Positions 16,814 to 24,907 are shown, counted from the first letter of the stretch. The stretch: DNA of 46,024 nucleotides from Microcaldota archaeon (GCA_018813505.1 JAHJBM010000059.1:1-46024); one strand, 5' to 3'. Notes: generated from the letters alone by a model not told the origin. Program-made: numbers and translations.

Positions 16814-18112
16814 ATGTGTGCGCAAGCTTGTATATCAATCCCAGAAACGGTTGCTAGGGACAAATCTCAAGATCCAAAAAGATCTCAGAGACTTCGGCCT
16901 ATGGTAGATCCACCTCAACGTTTGAAGATTGCTATGGTTACTGAAACATACCTGCCTATCAAAAACGGCGTAGACGTTCTACTTTTAGATCTTTTACCTA
17001 CATTATCACAACATGCCGATATAACTCTATTTGCACCTGGATTAGAGGGAAACAAAATCCAAATAGAACATATAAATGATCATCTGAAAATATGTCGTGT
17101 GCCGACCGTTCCCCTTCCAATTTATGCTGGATATAATATGCCAATAATAAGTAGCCGAAGGTTAAGAAAATTACTTGAACAAGAGCAACCTGATATTGTT
17201 CATCTTCATGCACCTGTTCTTATGGGTATTCAAGCACTTCGTATTTCAAAGGCCCTGTCATTGCCAACTGTTGCGACATACCATACCCATCTTCCAGAAT
17301 ACACTGGTCACATTATGAAAGGCACCCTCCATAAATTTGTTACTCGCGTCGCCAAATCAATAGTAGAAAAATTAATAAAATATGTTTTTTCCCAAGTGGA
17401 TATGGTAATAACTCCTACCAATATAATCAAGAAACTGCTTGAAGATTATGGCGTTATGGCACCGGTAACCCACGTTCCTTGTGGGATGGATCTCAATAAG
17501 TACGAATATGCTGGAAAAGAACAAGGGGTGAAGTTCAGACAAGAACACAATATTCCATTAGAAAAGCCACTCGTTCTTTATGTTGGTAGAATCAGCTTTG
17601 AAAAAAAACTTGAGCATCTTCTAAATGCATTTGTAGGTATTTCAGAAGCTACACTTGTAATCGTAGGGGATGGACCTTCATTAAATGAATATAAGAAACT
17701 TGCCAAAACCCTTGGTATTACGGATCGTGTAATGTTCACTGGTGCTATTGATCACAAATCATTGGGGCCGGTTTATCATAGTGCAGACATTTTTGTTTCA
17801 CCATCTGATACGGAAACATTTGGATTAACATTTACTGAAGCTATGATGTGTGGGATACCACCGATTGGGGTAGACCGTCTTGGACCAAGCGAAATAATCA
17901 TTAGTGGTCATAATGGTTATCTTGTAGCACCAAATAATCCAGAAGCTCTGGCAACAAAAATTAGAGTTCTATTACATAATCCAGAAATTAGGCGAGAATT
18001 AGGAACTCAGGCAAAATCAGATGTACGTCAATACAACACAAACAATATTGCTCATAAACATATGGAAGTTTATCACAGGGTCCTAGAACGTTATAATTAT
18101 GGTGCCTGGTAA
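16814..18112 (+). CDS. GT4-family glycosyltransferase
   Basis: 432-aa GT-B enzyme. The N-terminal domain begins after a 36-residue tail (IAMVTETYLPIKNGV, HLHAPVLMG, TYHTHLPEY); the C-terminal domain has LYVGRISFEKKLEHLL, VIVGDGP and the donor-binding E-x7-E in ETFGLTFTEAM. It resembles diacylglycerol glucosyl/mannosyltransferases (PimB/Ugp-like), so glycosylation of a membrane lipid or polyprenol is plausible. GGTGGT precedes the ATG by about 8 nt. A shorter start before KIAMVTE cannot be excluded. Two tRNA genes follow. Confidence 0.92.
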   Translation: MCAQACISIPETVARDKSQDPKRSQRLRPMVDPPQRLKIAMVTETYLPIKNGVDVLLLDLLPTLSQHADITLFAPGLEGNKIQIEHINDHLKICRVPTVPLPIYAGYNMPIISSRRLRKLLEQEQPDIVHLHAPVLMGIQALRISKALSLPTVATYHTHLPEYTGHIMKGTLHKFVTRVAKSIVEKLIKYVFSQVDMVITPTNIIKKLLEDYGVMAPVTHVPCGMDLNKYEYAGKEQGVKFRQEHNIPLEKPLVLYVGRISFEKKLEHLLNAFVGISEATLVIVGDGPSLNEYKKLAKTLGITDRVMFTGAIDHKSLGPVYHSADIFVSPSDTETFGLTFTEAMMCGIPPIGVDRLGPSEIIISGHNGYLVAPNNPEALATKIRVLLHNPEIRRELGTQAKSDVRQYNTNNIAHKHMEVYHRVLERYNYGAW

Positions 18113-18133
18113 GACGATAAAAATATGAAAATT

Positions 18134-18329
18134 CGGGCCCGGCGAGAGTTTCAGTTTCGAGTTTTCCGTTTTCGGGAAACCCAAATTTTGAACTCGCGAC
18201 CTGCGGATTGCGCTTTTTAGGAAAAGCACCAAACGGTCTATCAGTTAAATTCCTAAAACTAAAAGTCCGTCGCTCTACCAAGTTGCTCAAACTTTTTTTT
18301 ATCAAAAAAGTTTCCTGAGCTACGGGCCC
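18134..18329 (-). tRNA. tRNA-Lys(TTT) with three insertions
   Basis: Acceptor GGGCCCG (18329-18323) pairs with CGGGCCC (18141-18135); discriminator G. D-stem GCTC/GAGC, anticodon loop CTTTTA with TTT at 18263-18261, variable AGGTC, T-stem GCGAG (18197-18193) with CTCGC (18146-18142). Insertions: about 31 nt in the D-loop (18276-18316, itself a hairpin AAACTTTTTT/AAAAAAGTTT), 51 nt at the canonical 37/38 site (18209-18259, stem TTTTAGGAA/TTCCTAAAA) and about 39 nt in the T-loop (18147-18192). The T-loop insert contains heptad units (CGAAAAC, GGAAAAC, TCGAAAC). Position 27/43 is an A-C mismatch. CCA is not encoded. Without the inserts a normal tRNA-Lys results. Confidence 0.9.
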
Positions 18330-18338
18330 ACGAATAAT

Positions 18339-18366
18339 TGTTTACGGTTTTGGGTTTAGTGTTTTT
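18339..18366 (-). repeat. Four heptad units upstream of tRNA-Lys
   Basis: On the minus strand these read AAAAACA, CTAAACC, CAAAACC, GTAAACA, in register. They lie 10 nt upstream of the tRNA-Lys 5' end and can pair with nearby sequence (GGTTTAG with CTAAAC on the plus strand). Same family as the array at 11890. Confidence 0.5.
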
Positions 18367-18405
18367 ACTAATACCTAAACTGTAAAACTTATTTTCGGAT
18401 GAAAC

Positions 18406-18414
18406 TATTTAAAA
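18406..18414 (+). promoter_or_regulatory. TATA box of tRNA-Cys
   Basis: TATTTAAAA, placed about 25 nt before a likely start near 18435-18440 and about 40 nt before the tRNA-Cys 5' end, the usual archaeal arrangement. Confidence 0.55.
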
Positions 18415-18451
18415 GCCCTTCCCCGATAATCAAATCATCACACAGTATTTT

Positions 18452-18706
18452 GCCGGGCTAGCAGATCGGTTATGCGGCCGCCTGCAGTTCGCTTTTCTGA
18501 GGTAATTGTAAATTACTATTATCAGTGAAGAGCATAAAGCGGCATAGAGGGGTTCAAGAGCCTTTTGACTTCTGTCCTTACAAGGCCAAAACTCTCCGAT
18601 AGAAATCGGAGATTTCTATGGACCATAAAACGGTGTGTCGTTTTATCGGTCGGGAAAAAGCCTGAGGTCAACAAGTCAGTTGGTTGTACACTTCCCTTGC
18701 CCGGCT
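18452..18706 (+). tRNA. tRNA-Cys(GCA) with two insertions
   Basis: Acceptor GCCGGGC (18452-18458) pairs with GCCCGGC (18699-18705); discriminator T (U73), typical of Cys. D-stem GCA/TGC, anticodon stem GCCGC (18477-18481) with GCGGC (18539-18543), anticodon GCA at 18484-18486, 4-nt variable loop, T-stem AGGGG (18548-18552) with CCCTT (18694-18698). Insertions: 50 nt at 37/38 (18488-18537) and about 134 nt in the T-loop (18558-18691). The large insert is closed by TGACTT/AAGTCA and contains hairpins 18594-18611 (7-bp stem, AGAA loop) and 18625-18646. No D-loop insert. CCA not encoded. Confidence 0.85.
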
Positions 18707-18753
18707 TTATTTTTTCTCTAATTTCTTATGATCAAACCTTGGATTGTGGATCT

Positions 18754-19911
18754 ATGAAAAAAACATCTGCCCTTTCGAAAGAACATTCTACAACTGATTT
18801 AGGTTCCAATACTGCTACAAAAGTTCAATTATCTCGATGGGCGAAAGCGCATAGTGCGATGCTTGATATGGCAATACCTCGGGGGACCGTTAATGGAGTT
18901 ACAATGGCCGGTTGGTTAGGTGATATTGATTTTATCCTAGATAAAGTTAATGGCGTTGCCATTATGGGGTTTGGTAATAATTCTCTTGATGTTAATGGGG
19001 TTGCCTCCTCTTTAATTGGGGTCGAAGTGAAGGGGAAGGCTAATGGAGCCATTTTTGGTTTATTTTCAAATGGTGAGCCAAAGTCTCGTGTTGGTGGTGT
19101 AGGGAGTGCTACACTTAATGGCCTGGCTATTGCGGGTTTGTTTAATCAACTTTCATTTGTAAATGGAGTCGAGGTGGCAGGGCTTATCAATACATCAGAT
19201 AAGTTTACTGGTTTAAGTTTGGCTGGTTTCTGTAGTATAATCAAACAAAGTCTTGTAGGGGTTTCTATTTCTGTAATTAATTATTCTTCTGAATTTACTG
19301 GTTGTATGATTGGATTGTTCAATGTATCAACCAAAGCTTCGGTAGGAGTTAAACTTGGATTGTTAAATATAAATTGGGATGCACCATGGTACAGAATTTT
19401 TACCCCAGGTATTTCAATACATATTGCGGGATTAAAAAAACGAAAAGAACTACTTCGAATTATGGACGAAATAACCCGAAGCGAGATCGTTATCAGTATT
19501 CGGAATATCAATAGAAGTCTTCTTGCCAACCACCACTGTTGGACTGATGAAGTGGTGATCTCGGATATCGTGACTGCTACTTTTGGCGCATATGGAAAGG
19601 GAAGAATTACTTCATCGTTGTCAGAAGATGATATGCGAGAGGTTAAATTATTTATTAAGAGTGGAAAACTCAATAGTTTCTTCCGTATTTTAAATCTTGG
19701 ATCAAAGCTATCTAAATCAGAAATAGAATGTGAAAGGGTTATCGCAGCAAGAGAACTTGTACTCATAGCATCTGATCAAGAAATTTATGGATCATGGGCT
19801 AGTAAACAGGCCCTTAAAGAATTGCTGCATGCTCTAAGTTTAGATAATGGAAATATCGAGGCATATTCTACACTTACTGCAATCGGAGTTACTGGCATAT
19901 CGTCAGAATGA
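18754..19911 (+). CDS. Surface-repeat (LA_2272-like) protein
   Basis: 385 aa. Residues about 40-230 are tandem units of roughly 20 residues of the form NG-V-x-h-x-G-L-h-N (for example LNGLAIAGLFN, VNGVEVAGLIN, FTGLSLAGF), ending in VGVKLGLLNIN-x-PWYRIFTPG; this resembles the LA_2272-type surface repeats of Leptospira and Bacteroidetes. The remaining 145 residues are a helical, charged domain of unknown function. No signal peptide is seen, which is unexpected for a surface protein. The ATG at 18754 is chosen because the longer open frame runs back through tRNA-Cys. Bacterial origin is plausible. Confidence 0.65.
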   Translation: MKKTSALSKEHSTTDLGSNTATKVQLSRWAKAHSAMLDMAIPRGTVNGVTMAGWLGDIDFILDKVNGVAIMGFGNNSLDVNGVASSLIGVEVKGKANGAIFGLFSNGEPKSRVGGVGSATLNGLAIAGLFNQLSFVNGVEVAGLINTSDKFTGLSLAGFCSIIKQSLVGVSISVINYSSEFTGCMIGLFNVSTKASVGVKLGLLNINWDAPWYRIFTPGISIHIAGLKKRKELLRIMDEITRSEIVISIRNINRSLLANHHCWTDEVVISDIVTATFGAYGKGRITSSLSEDDMREVKLFIKSGKLNSFFRILNLGSKLSKSEIECERVIAARELVLIASDQEIYGSWASKQALKELLHALSLDNGNIEAYSTLTAIGVTGISSE

Positions 19912-19963
19912 TATTTTTCTAGATACATAATTTAATTAAACTATACGAAGATAATTTATCCAT

Positions 19964-20230
19964 ATGACCAGTATCAGAAGACTTGTATTGGATGTTCTAA
20001 TTCCTCTAAACATGCCAATTGAGGATTTAGCCTTGAAATTGTCAAAAGTTCGTGGTGTGGATGGAGTGGATATACTTATCCAGGAAGTCGAACGCAAAGT
20101 TGAAGCATCAAAGATGACCATTGAAGGAAGTGACATCAATTTCACTGCAGTTAAGGATATTCTTGACAAAGCTGGTGCATCACTTCAGAGTATTGACAGA
20201 GTTACTTGTGGCGAGAGGATTGTAGGATAG
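19964..20230 (+). CDS. DUF211 family protein
   Basis: 88-aa archaeal DUF211 protein (ferredoxin-like fold): RRLVLDVLIP at the start, then KVRGVDGVDI and a C-terminal DKAGASLQSIDRV. The family is small and of unknown biochemical role but often sits beside VIT1/CCC1-type transporters, as here; its stop codon is immediately followed by the transporter ATG, so the two are translationally coupled. A metal-sensing or regulatory role for the transporter is an inference. Confidence 0.85.
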   Translation: MTSIRRLVLDVLIPLNMPIEDLALKLSKVRGVDGVDILIQEVERKVEASKMTIEGSDINFTAVKDILDKAGASLQSIDRVTCGERIVG

Positions 20231-20818
20231 ATGTTATTTACATTTCTGAAAAAGCAAAAGGAAAAGTTTGCATTTTACAATACGATTACTGGTATGAATA
20301 AAATTCTTAGGCGTTACTTTGTAATGAATTCTTTTGATGGTGCGTTAACTACATTTGGATTGCTTTTAGGTTCATACTTTGCTGGTGTTCAAGATTCTAA
20401 CCTTATAATTCATATTGGCATAGCAACTGCCATTGCAATTGGTTTCTCAGGATTAACTGGGGCGCTCATGACTGAGAGTGCAGAACGTACTAGGGAAGTT
20501 CATTCTATGGAAAGGGCACTTCACAGAAAACTTGACCATACTGATTACAAGAAAGCATATGATTTTGCAACTGTCATGGCAGCTTTGGTGGATGGATTAT
20601 CTCCTTTACTTACTTCACTTATCCTTCTATCTCCATTCATTTTCTTTGATATCACTGATGCCTATTCTATTTCGTTTGGTCTTTCACTCATGTTTTTCCT
20701 ATCTCTTGGAGCATTTCTTGGAAAGATATCAAAAGAAAATATGTTGTGGACATCAATCAAACTTTTGTTTGCAGGTATCCTTTGTATGATTGTTATCAGT
20801 TTGGTTGAAGGTTTCTAG
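20231..20818 (+). CDS. VIT1/CCC1-family metal transporter
   Basis: 195-aa integral membrane protein. It keeps the family's first segment (MNSFDGALTTFGLLLGSYFAG, with the D-G pair used in transport of Fe/Mn) and about five hydrophobic helices separated by a charged cytoplasmic loop (ESAERTREVHSMERALHRKL). VIT1 relatives move Fe2+ or Mn2+ out of the cytosol. Coupled to the DUF211 gene. Confidence 0.85.
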   Translation: MLFTFLKKQKEKFAFYNTITGMNKILRRYFVMNSFDGALTTFGLLLGSYFAGVQDSNLIIHIGIATAIAIGFSGLTGALMTESAERTREVHSMERALHRKLDHTDYKKAYDFATVMAALVDGLSPLLTSLILLSPFIFFDITDAYSISFGLSLMFFLSLGAFLGKISKENMLWTSIKLLFAGILCMIVISLVEGF

Positions 20819-20980
20819 TAGCTGTGTTGCACAACTACAATCATCATTTACCAAAAAATAGATATTATCTTAGACGCACAAGGTAGCCATGGACTAATAA
20901 ACCCTCAGGCCATGGCAGCAGATTTATGTTCTCTCAAGTTGTACAATATTCTATTTCTAGTCGATTCCATACTATTTTTC

Positions 20981-21014
20981 TTAGACAGTTGTCTAATTTT
21001 AGACAGGTGTCTAA
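20981..21014. promoter_or_regulatory. Two tandem palindromic operators
   Basis: TTAGACAGTTGTCTAA (20981-20996) and TTAGACAGGTGTCTAA (20999-21014) are perfect 7-bp inverted repeats around 2-bp centres, spaced 18 bp apart, ending 15 bp upstream of the TATA box of the structured RNA at 21061. This is the layout of a dimeric HTH regulator binding two sites. Confidence 0.75.
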
Positions 21015-21029
21015 CATTTTCTACCAATA

Positions 21030-21038
21030 TTTATAAAT
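21030..21038 (+). promoter_or_regulatory. TATA box of structured RNA
   Basis: TTTATAAAT, 23-31 nt upstream of the 5' closing stem at 21061, a textbook archaeal spacing. Confidence 0.7.
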
Positions 21039-21060
21039 AACAAAATTCATTATAATAAAC

Positions 21061-21290
21061 GCACTTGGTTGGAAGGTTTTCTTCCAATGGGTATTTCGGG
21101 TATGGCTGCAACTGGTTTCAGTTGCTTGATCTCGACTGAGGGCATATTCCCATTAAGGGCTCGCCCCGCTGATCAAGGCGCTTTATTTGCGACAGATCCA
21201 TAGCTTCGGTTGAATACCATAAACGGTATTTGACTTTGCATTCCCGAATCTAAAACCATTGAGAGTGCAACACTCTCGTGAGCCAGGTGC
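21061..21290 (+). ncRNA. Unidentified structured RNA, about 230 nt
   Basis: 5' GCACTTGG (21061-21068) pairs with CCAGGTGC (21283-21290); its U-G pair forms only in plus-strand RNA. Internal stems: 21069-21075/21081-21087, 21108-21114/21119-21125, 21125-21131/21171-21177 (CTTGATC/GATCAAG), TATGG 21101-21105 with CCATA 21198-21202, TTCGGG with CCCGAA (about 21095/21243), an ATACC/GGTAT hairpin and a GAGAGTG/CACTCTC hairpin near the 3' end. No open frame fits. I looked for RNase P (GAGGAAAGUCC), SRP helix 8 (GGAAGG...AGCAG), tRNA and 5S signatures and found none convincing. Own promoter and operators upstream suggest a regulated non-coding RNA. Confidence 0.65.
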
Positions 21291-21400
21291 TATTTTATGA
21301 TCTCTAATCTTAGTTGTGGGTCTTATACCGGGATTCTATTCTTTAATTGTCATTCAGTCCCCTCACGTTGTTCGTGTTCATTTTATTCCTTTCCGGGCAA

Positions 21401-21688
21401 CTATCGTTTCCTGTCTCTCCAACTGCCGAGCAATTGAAGCTCGGGAGGTTGAGCACATATAAAGTAGTGAAATTTATGAATACACTTAGTAAAACTAAAA
21501 AAATATTTAGGGCGTGAAGTAGAGCCTCCTCTTTGTTGTTGACTAGTCATAATGATCAAATGTCTACCAAGATAAGCAGCATCTGAACGGGCAGATGCAA
21601 TTTCTCGGTTATCACTGTCGCAATCACCATTCCTTCCAAGACGCATAAGCAAATTCTGTTTGCCAATTACCTCAAATTTTTGCGACAT
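21401..21688 (-). CDS. Small hypothetical protein (uncertain)
   Basis: 95-aa open frame beginning MSQKFEVIGKQNLLMRLGRN and overlapping the 3' end of the upstream gene by 17 nt. The first 65 residues look protein-like; the C-terminal part is rich in Phe, Cys and Arg and less convincing. No good ribosome binding site is seen, though translational coupling is possible. Not recognised. Confidence 0.35.
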   Translation of the reverse strand: MSQKFEVIGKQNLLMRLGRNGDCDSDNREIASARSDAAYLGRHLIIMTSQQQRGGSTSRPKYFFSFTKCIHKFHYFICAQPPELQLLGSWRDRKR

Positions 21689-22379
21689 CCGCGTCGGGGA
21701 CTTCTACAGCCACTCCATATTTGCGAAAAGCCCTGCCATTGGCAACGATGTCATGTTTGTTGTTGTAGCTACCATCTAGACGAACCACAAGACCCACATA
21801 CTTTTCATTCTCCCGTCTCCACAGAAATTTTCTTTCGCCTGTGGCTTTTTCTGAATTTGAAGGGATGGTGGTATCTTCATACGTTCTATACGTACCAATT
21901 AGTGCTGGGAAGTCCGGAACAACTATTAATCTGTTTTCAGGAACTTCTATTACATAATCCCAGTTGTCTCTTTTGATGTCATCAGCAGTGATGTCTGGAA
22001 CCAGCACTGCAGCATTCATCTCTCCTCTTGCGGCTCCTGTTGTTACAAGAATTAGTCTTGGCTCTTCACAATCTGCCAGAACTATGCTGTCGCCTATTTT
22101 TTTGTTTGGGGACTCATATGCAATGGCCATCCCTACTGGTGAAGGGAAAGCACCATTTACTTTTACCCACTGATCAGTCTTTACAAACAGGAAGTCTGCT
22201 GTTGTAGGTCTGATGAGTAGTAGGTTTGTTCCATTCTCTTCATTGAATTTTTTAACTGCAAAAGGAGCGTCTATCAAAGGGGTGCTTTCATATCTTTTCA
22301 ATATGCCGACAATAGCCTTCCTGCCGTTAACATCTATCTTTGTTGTTTTCATTCCAAGTTCTTTTTGGGAGCTGGCCAT
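21672..22379 (-). CDS. Hypothetical protein, 235 aa
   Basis: Not recognised. Soluble alpha/beta composition with no signal peptide, membrane segment or cysteine-rich site. GTGAAGAT lies just before the ATG at 22379; a second ATG (MKTTKIDVNG) at 22352 is possible. TTTTTAAGTATAC on the minus strand at about 22421-22433 could be its promoter. Confidence 0.7.
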   Translation of the reverse strand: MASSQKELGMKTTKIDVNGRKAIVGILKRYESTPLIDAPFAVKKFNEENGTNLLLIRPTTADFLFVKTDQWVKVNGAFPSPVGMAIAYESPNKKIGDSIVLADCEEPRLILVTTGAARGEMNAAVLVPDITADDIKRDNWDYVIEVPENRLIVVPDFPALIGTYRTYEDTTIPSNSEKATGERKFLWRRENEKYVGLVVRLDGSYNNKHDIVANGRAFRKYGVAVEVPDADVAKI

Positions 22380-22713
22380 ATCTTCACATATTATTCATTT
22401 ATGCGACTAATAATTAGAGGCAGTATACTTAAAAATCTATCATCTATAACAACCAAACCAAGCGAAATAATTTTTGGCCGCAACACAGTTCATTCCCAGT
22501 TCATAATACATATCTATTCTGAACACTTCCAATTTTATTTTTCACAGAGAGTTATTATTTTCCAAAATCATTTAGGGTTTTATGAACCAGCCCAACACTG
22601 ACATCTGTTATTTTGGTTATACTCTGATGCTGTTGTCGGAAGCTTCTTCTATGGGTATCATCGAATATTTTCGTGAATCTCCTCCCCTTCAAAAACACAA
22701 CCCCCAACAAATT
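22380..22713. other. Gene-free 334-bp spacer
   Basis: Holds the probable leftward promoter of the 235-aa gene near 22421-22433. A rightward open frame (22582-22842) crosses it but overlaps the pilin gene and lacks a binding site. No repeat or RNA structure is obvious. Confidence 0.4.
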
Positions 22714-22956
22714 CTATCCGCATCTATGATTAGTACAGCCCTTACCACTCGCACAATCGTCTGGTGTGATACAATATCCACCATCTGGCGATTTTATCTC
22801 ATCATCTGCCAGTTTATCCGTGAGTTCCTGTGTTTTATCTGATATCTGTTTGCTGGTTTCCTTTGCACTACCTACAAGCTGTACAGCCGCTATCCCTACT
22901 ACTGCCATTACCACAACTATCAAAATCAGCATCTCTGCCGATAATTGCCCTCTCAT
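22714..22956 (-). CDS. Type IV pilin-like protein with class III signal peptide
   Basis: 80 aa. MRG|QLSAEMLILIVVVMAV fits the archaeal prepilin/archaellin pattern (cleavage before Q-x-S-x-E, then a long hydrophobic helix) cut by an EppA/FlaK-type peptidase. A short amphipathic stretch (KETSKQISDKTQELTDKL) is followed by a Cys-rich tail (CITPDDCASGKGCTNHRC) with four cysteines, possibly two disulfides. It is too small for an archaellin and may be a minor pilin or adhesin. Its ATG overlaps the previous stop (ATGA), so it is coupled to the 100-aa gene. Confidence 0.82.
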   Translation of the reverse strand: MRGQLSAEMLILIVVVMAVVGIAAVQLVGSAKETSKQISDKTQELTDKLADDEIKSPDGGYCITPDDCASGKGCTNHRCG

Positions 22957-23246
22957 ATCTTATCCCCCATTGTCTGCACCATCTCGTGCGATTTATCTTC
23001 TCGCTGTTTTCTAGCTCTATCCACTATTTTCAAATCAGACGCCGTATCAGGAATACCGAAGCGGCGTCGGCAGACTGTGTTTTCCTTTACATCGCCTTCT
23101 TGGGCAGCCATGATTTTTTCCCTGACATATCTGTCAAGATTTTCCTCTGGCTCGATAATTTGCTCTTTTTTATCAAGCAGAGTCCTTACCTCATCAATCT
23201 TTCTTCTGATCCGCAATATGTGTAGTCTTAGCTCTGCAGGATGCAT
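22953..23246 (-). CDS. Coiled-coil hypothetical protein in pilin operon
   Basis: About 98 aa starting MHPAELRLHILRIRRKI; an ATG three codons earlier (23255) is also in frame, but GAGG is 8 nt before 23246. Highly charged and helical (residues 5-55 likely coiled coil), no membrane segment. It lies between an acidic micro-protein and a pilin; an assembly or regulatory role is only inferred. Confidence 0.65.
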   Translation of the reverse strand: MHPAELRLHILRIRRKIDEVRTLLDKKEQIIEPEENLDRYVREKIMAAQEGDVKENTVCRRRFGIPDTASDLKIVDRARKQREDKSHEMVQTMGDKI

Positions 23247-23247
23247 A

Positions 23248-23343
23248 TCAATCATCCTCGTCGTTCATTATTTCATCTTCAAGTTCATCATCTGCAGCTG
23301 CGCATTCCTCTTCTAAAAGTACATTATATTTTTTCTTAGCCAT
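23248..23343 (-). CDS. Acidic micro-protein, 31 aa
   Basis: MAKKKYNVLLEEECAAADDE followed by a run of Glu/Asp. GGGGG lies about 6 nt before the ATG and AAATATAAATAA (about 23378-23389, minus strand) is a good TATA box, so it opens the pilin operon. The stop is 2 nt from the next gene's start. Function unknown. Confidence 0.55.
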   Translation of the reverse strand: MAKKKYNVLLEEECAAADDELEDEIMNDEDD

Positions 23344-23441
23344 ATTCATCCCCCACTCATTTGCATATGGCATCTTATTTATATTTTTTTGGCAGTGTAA
23401 TGTGGATATACACAGTTCATAATTTTTTTTGAGGTTATAAT

Positions 23442-23852
23442 ATGAGATCAAAAACCGAATATCTGACGTTTGAAACCAAGAAGAAAATCGAAATTATTAG
23501 AATTACCGATGAAGTGCAGAAGGTTATTGACAAAAGCAACATAAAAGAAGGTCTTGTTCTTGTGAATCCGATGCACATCACCGCCGCAGTCGTGGTAAAT
23601 GACAATGAATCCGGCCTTCACAGCGATTACCTGCGTACGCTCGAGCGATTAGTTCCATACGGAGATCATTATGCTCATAATGTTGGTGAAGATAATGCTG
23701 CAGCACACATATGGAGACAGTTGATGGGACACCAGGTTGTGTTACCAATTACAAATGGAAAACTTGATTTCGGTCCTTGGGAACAGGTTTTCTATTTCGA
23801 ATTCGATGGAAAAAGAACAAAACGCGTTTTGGTTAAGGTTATTGGAGAGTAG
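23442..23852 (+). CDS. YjbQ family protein (UPF0047)
   Basis: 136-aa YjbQ protein. Family features: [21 protein letters not shown] (positions 42 onward), the D-H-Y-x-H-N segment, [20 protein letters not shown] and the [13 protein letters not shown] end. Members show weak thiamine-phosphate synthase activity, and their main role is unsettled. GAGGT precedes the ATG. The 3' end overlaps the convergent gene by 14 nt. Confidence 0.9.
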   Translation: MRSKTEYLTFETKKKIEIIRITDEVQKVIDKSNIKEGLVLVNPMHITAAVVVNDNESGLHSDYLRTLERLVPYGDHYAHNVGEDNAAAHIWRQLMGHQVVLPITNGKLDFGPWEQVFYFEFDGKRTKRVLVKVIGE

Positions 23853-24630
23853 AATTGTATTTCTCAGCCATTTTTTCTAGATCATGGCCACAAATTCCAC
23901 ACTTTTCTAGCATATTGGCTATTGCAGTATATGCCTTTCTTGCAAGTCTTTGGTTATATCTACTGAAAATTCTTTCCAATGTCTGGATTTCTGGTATATC
24001 CAATAATCGTTGCATATACCAATTTTCTGGCGGATCGCAGGAATATCTAACAAAAACAGGTTTTAATTGTCCAATATTTTTTCCAGTTCTAAAACTGTCC
24101 GCCCTATCCGCACAACTCGTATGGTATAATTTACCATCATTTGTTTGATATGCCATTCCTTCCCAAATTTCAGAATCACACTCAATATATGCACATTTTA
24201 CTGGTGCATCTAAAACAAGACAAAGTTCTGGAGAAACAAACCGTTGTGCCAGTAATCTGTAATCATTGATTCTTCCATTTCTTGTCCATTTATTTCCAAA
24301 TGTTACATTAACATATATCTTTGCAAGAGCTTCATACATCGCTTTGGCATCTTGAGGTTCAAGTTTTGCAGCAACTCTTTCTAATGGTTTAATTGCAGGT
24401 AGTTTTTCTAATCTATATAATTCTGAATCGGATGGCAATGTGCACTTATATTCAATACGAACCAATTCTAACGGGCGTTCTTCATACCTGTACCAGCATG
24501 CCATATTATCATGTATCAGTCCGCCCCGTGGATTTCTAAATGCGTAGCCTGGACCAACAAGTGTCTGACATTCGTGTTCATTACAAAATTGTGGGTTTCT
24601 AAAATTAAGAACTCGATGAACTTGTGACAT
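23839..24630 (-). CDS. Duplicated zinc-finger-like hypothetical protein
   Basis: 263 aa, not recognised. The two halves resemble each other: [21 protein letters not shown] then VRIEYKC...[16 protein letters not shown] matches [19 protein letters not shown] then VRYSCDP...[16 protein letters not shown]. Each copy pairs a Cys/His site (C-x3-C upstream, H-x3-C within) with a helical bundle; the C-terminus adds CGICGHDL. Likely two zinc-binding domains. Role unknown; perhaps nucleic acid or protein binding. Confidence 0.65.
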   Translation of the reverse strand: MSQVHRVLNFRNPQFCNEHECQTLVGPGYAFRNPRGGLIHDNMACWYRYEERPLELVRIEYKCTLPSDSELYRLEKLPAIKPLERVAAKLEPQDAKAMYEALAKIYVNVTFGNKWTRNGRINDYRLLAQRFVSPELCLVLDAPVKCAYIECDSEIWEGMAYQTNDGKLYHTSCADRADSFRTGKNIGQLKPVFVRYSCDPPENWYMQRLLDIPEIQTLERIFSRYNQRLARKAYTAIANMLEKCGICGHDLEKMAEKYNSTLQ

Positions 24631-24700
24631 GGTTATTCACTTATCGACATAACAATTAAAAACATTGCCAGATATATTACCGTTGCGATCAGGTGTTAAA

Positions 24701-24907
24701 ATGGTGTTAACAATTCAATTCAAACCAGTTCAAACTCAATCAGCACAATTAGTTCTAGGTGGATCTGTTAAATCAGGTCCTCCAATTATAGATTTACGTT
24801 CTTCTGGGCCAACAGATTTCAGTAATTTGAAACCAATCTTTTTGCCTGGTCAACGAAATCCACAAACAACACGAGCTGCTGAATTAGCAAAGTTTAAAGA
24901 CCAATAA
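24701..24907 (+). CDS. Small hypothetical protein
   Basis: 68 aa from the ATG at 24701 (AGGTGTT about 6 nt upstream); the longer frame from 24665 lacks a binding site. Pro/Ser/Gln-rich, soluble, not recognised. It abuts the convergent metallopeptidase gene. Confidence 0.5.
   Translation: MVLTIQFKPVQTQSAQLVLGGSVKSGPPIIDLRSSGPTDFSNLKPIFLPGQRNPQTTRAAELAKFKDQ

Noticed and set aside
18565..18753. N-terminal extension of the surface-repeat gene
   Set aside because: It runs through the tRNA-Cys 3' half and its insert; the ATG at 18754 follows the tRNA.
21061..21290. RNase P, SRP RNA, 5S rRNA or tRNA
   Set aside because: No GAGGAAAGUCC, no SRP helix 8 core, no T-arm; a CATTCCCGAAT segment recalls 5S loop C, but the helices around it do not match.
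22582..22842. 86-aa rightward open frame
   Set aside because: Overlaps the well-supported prepilin gene on the other strand and has no binding site.
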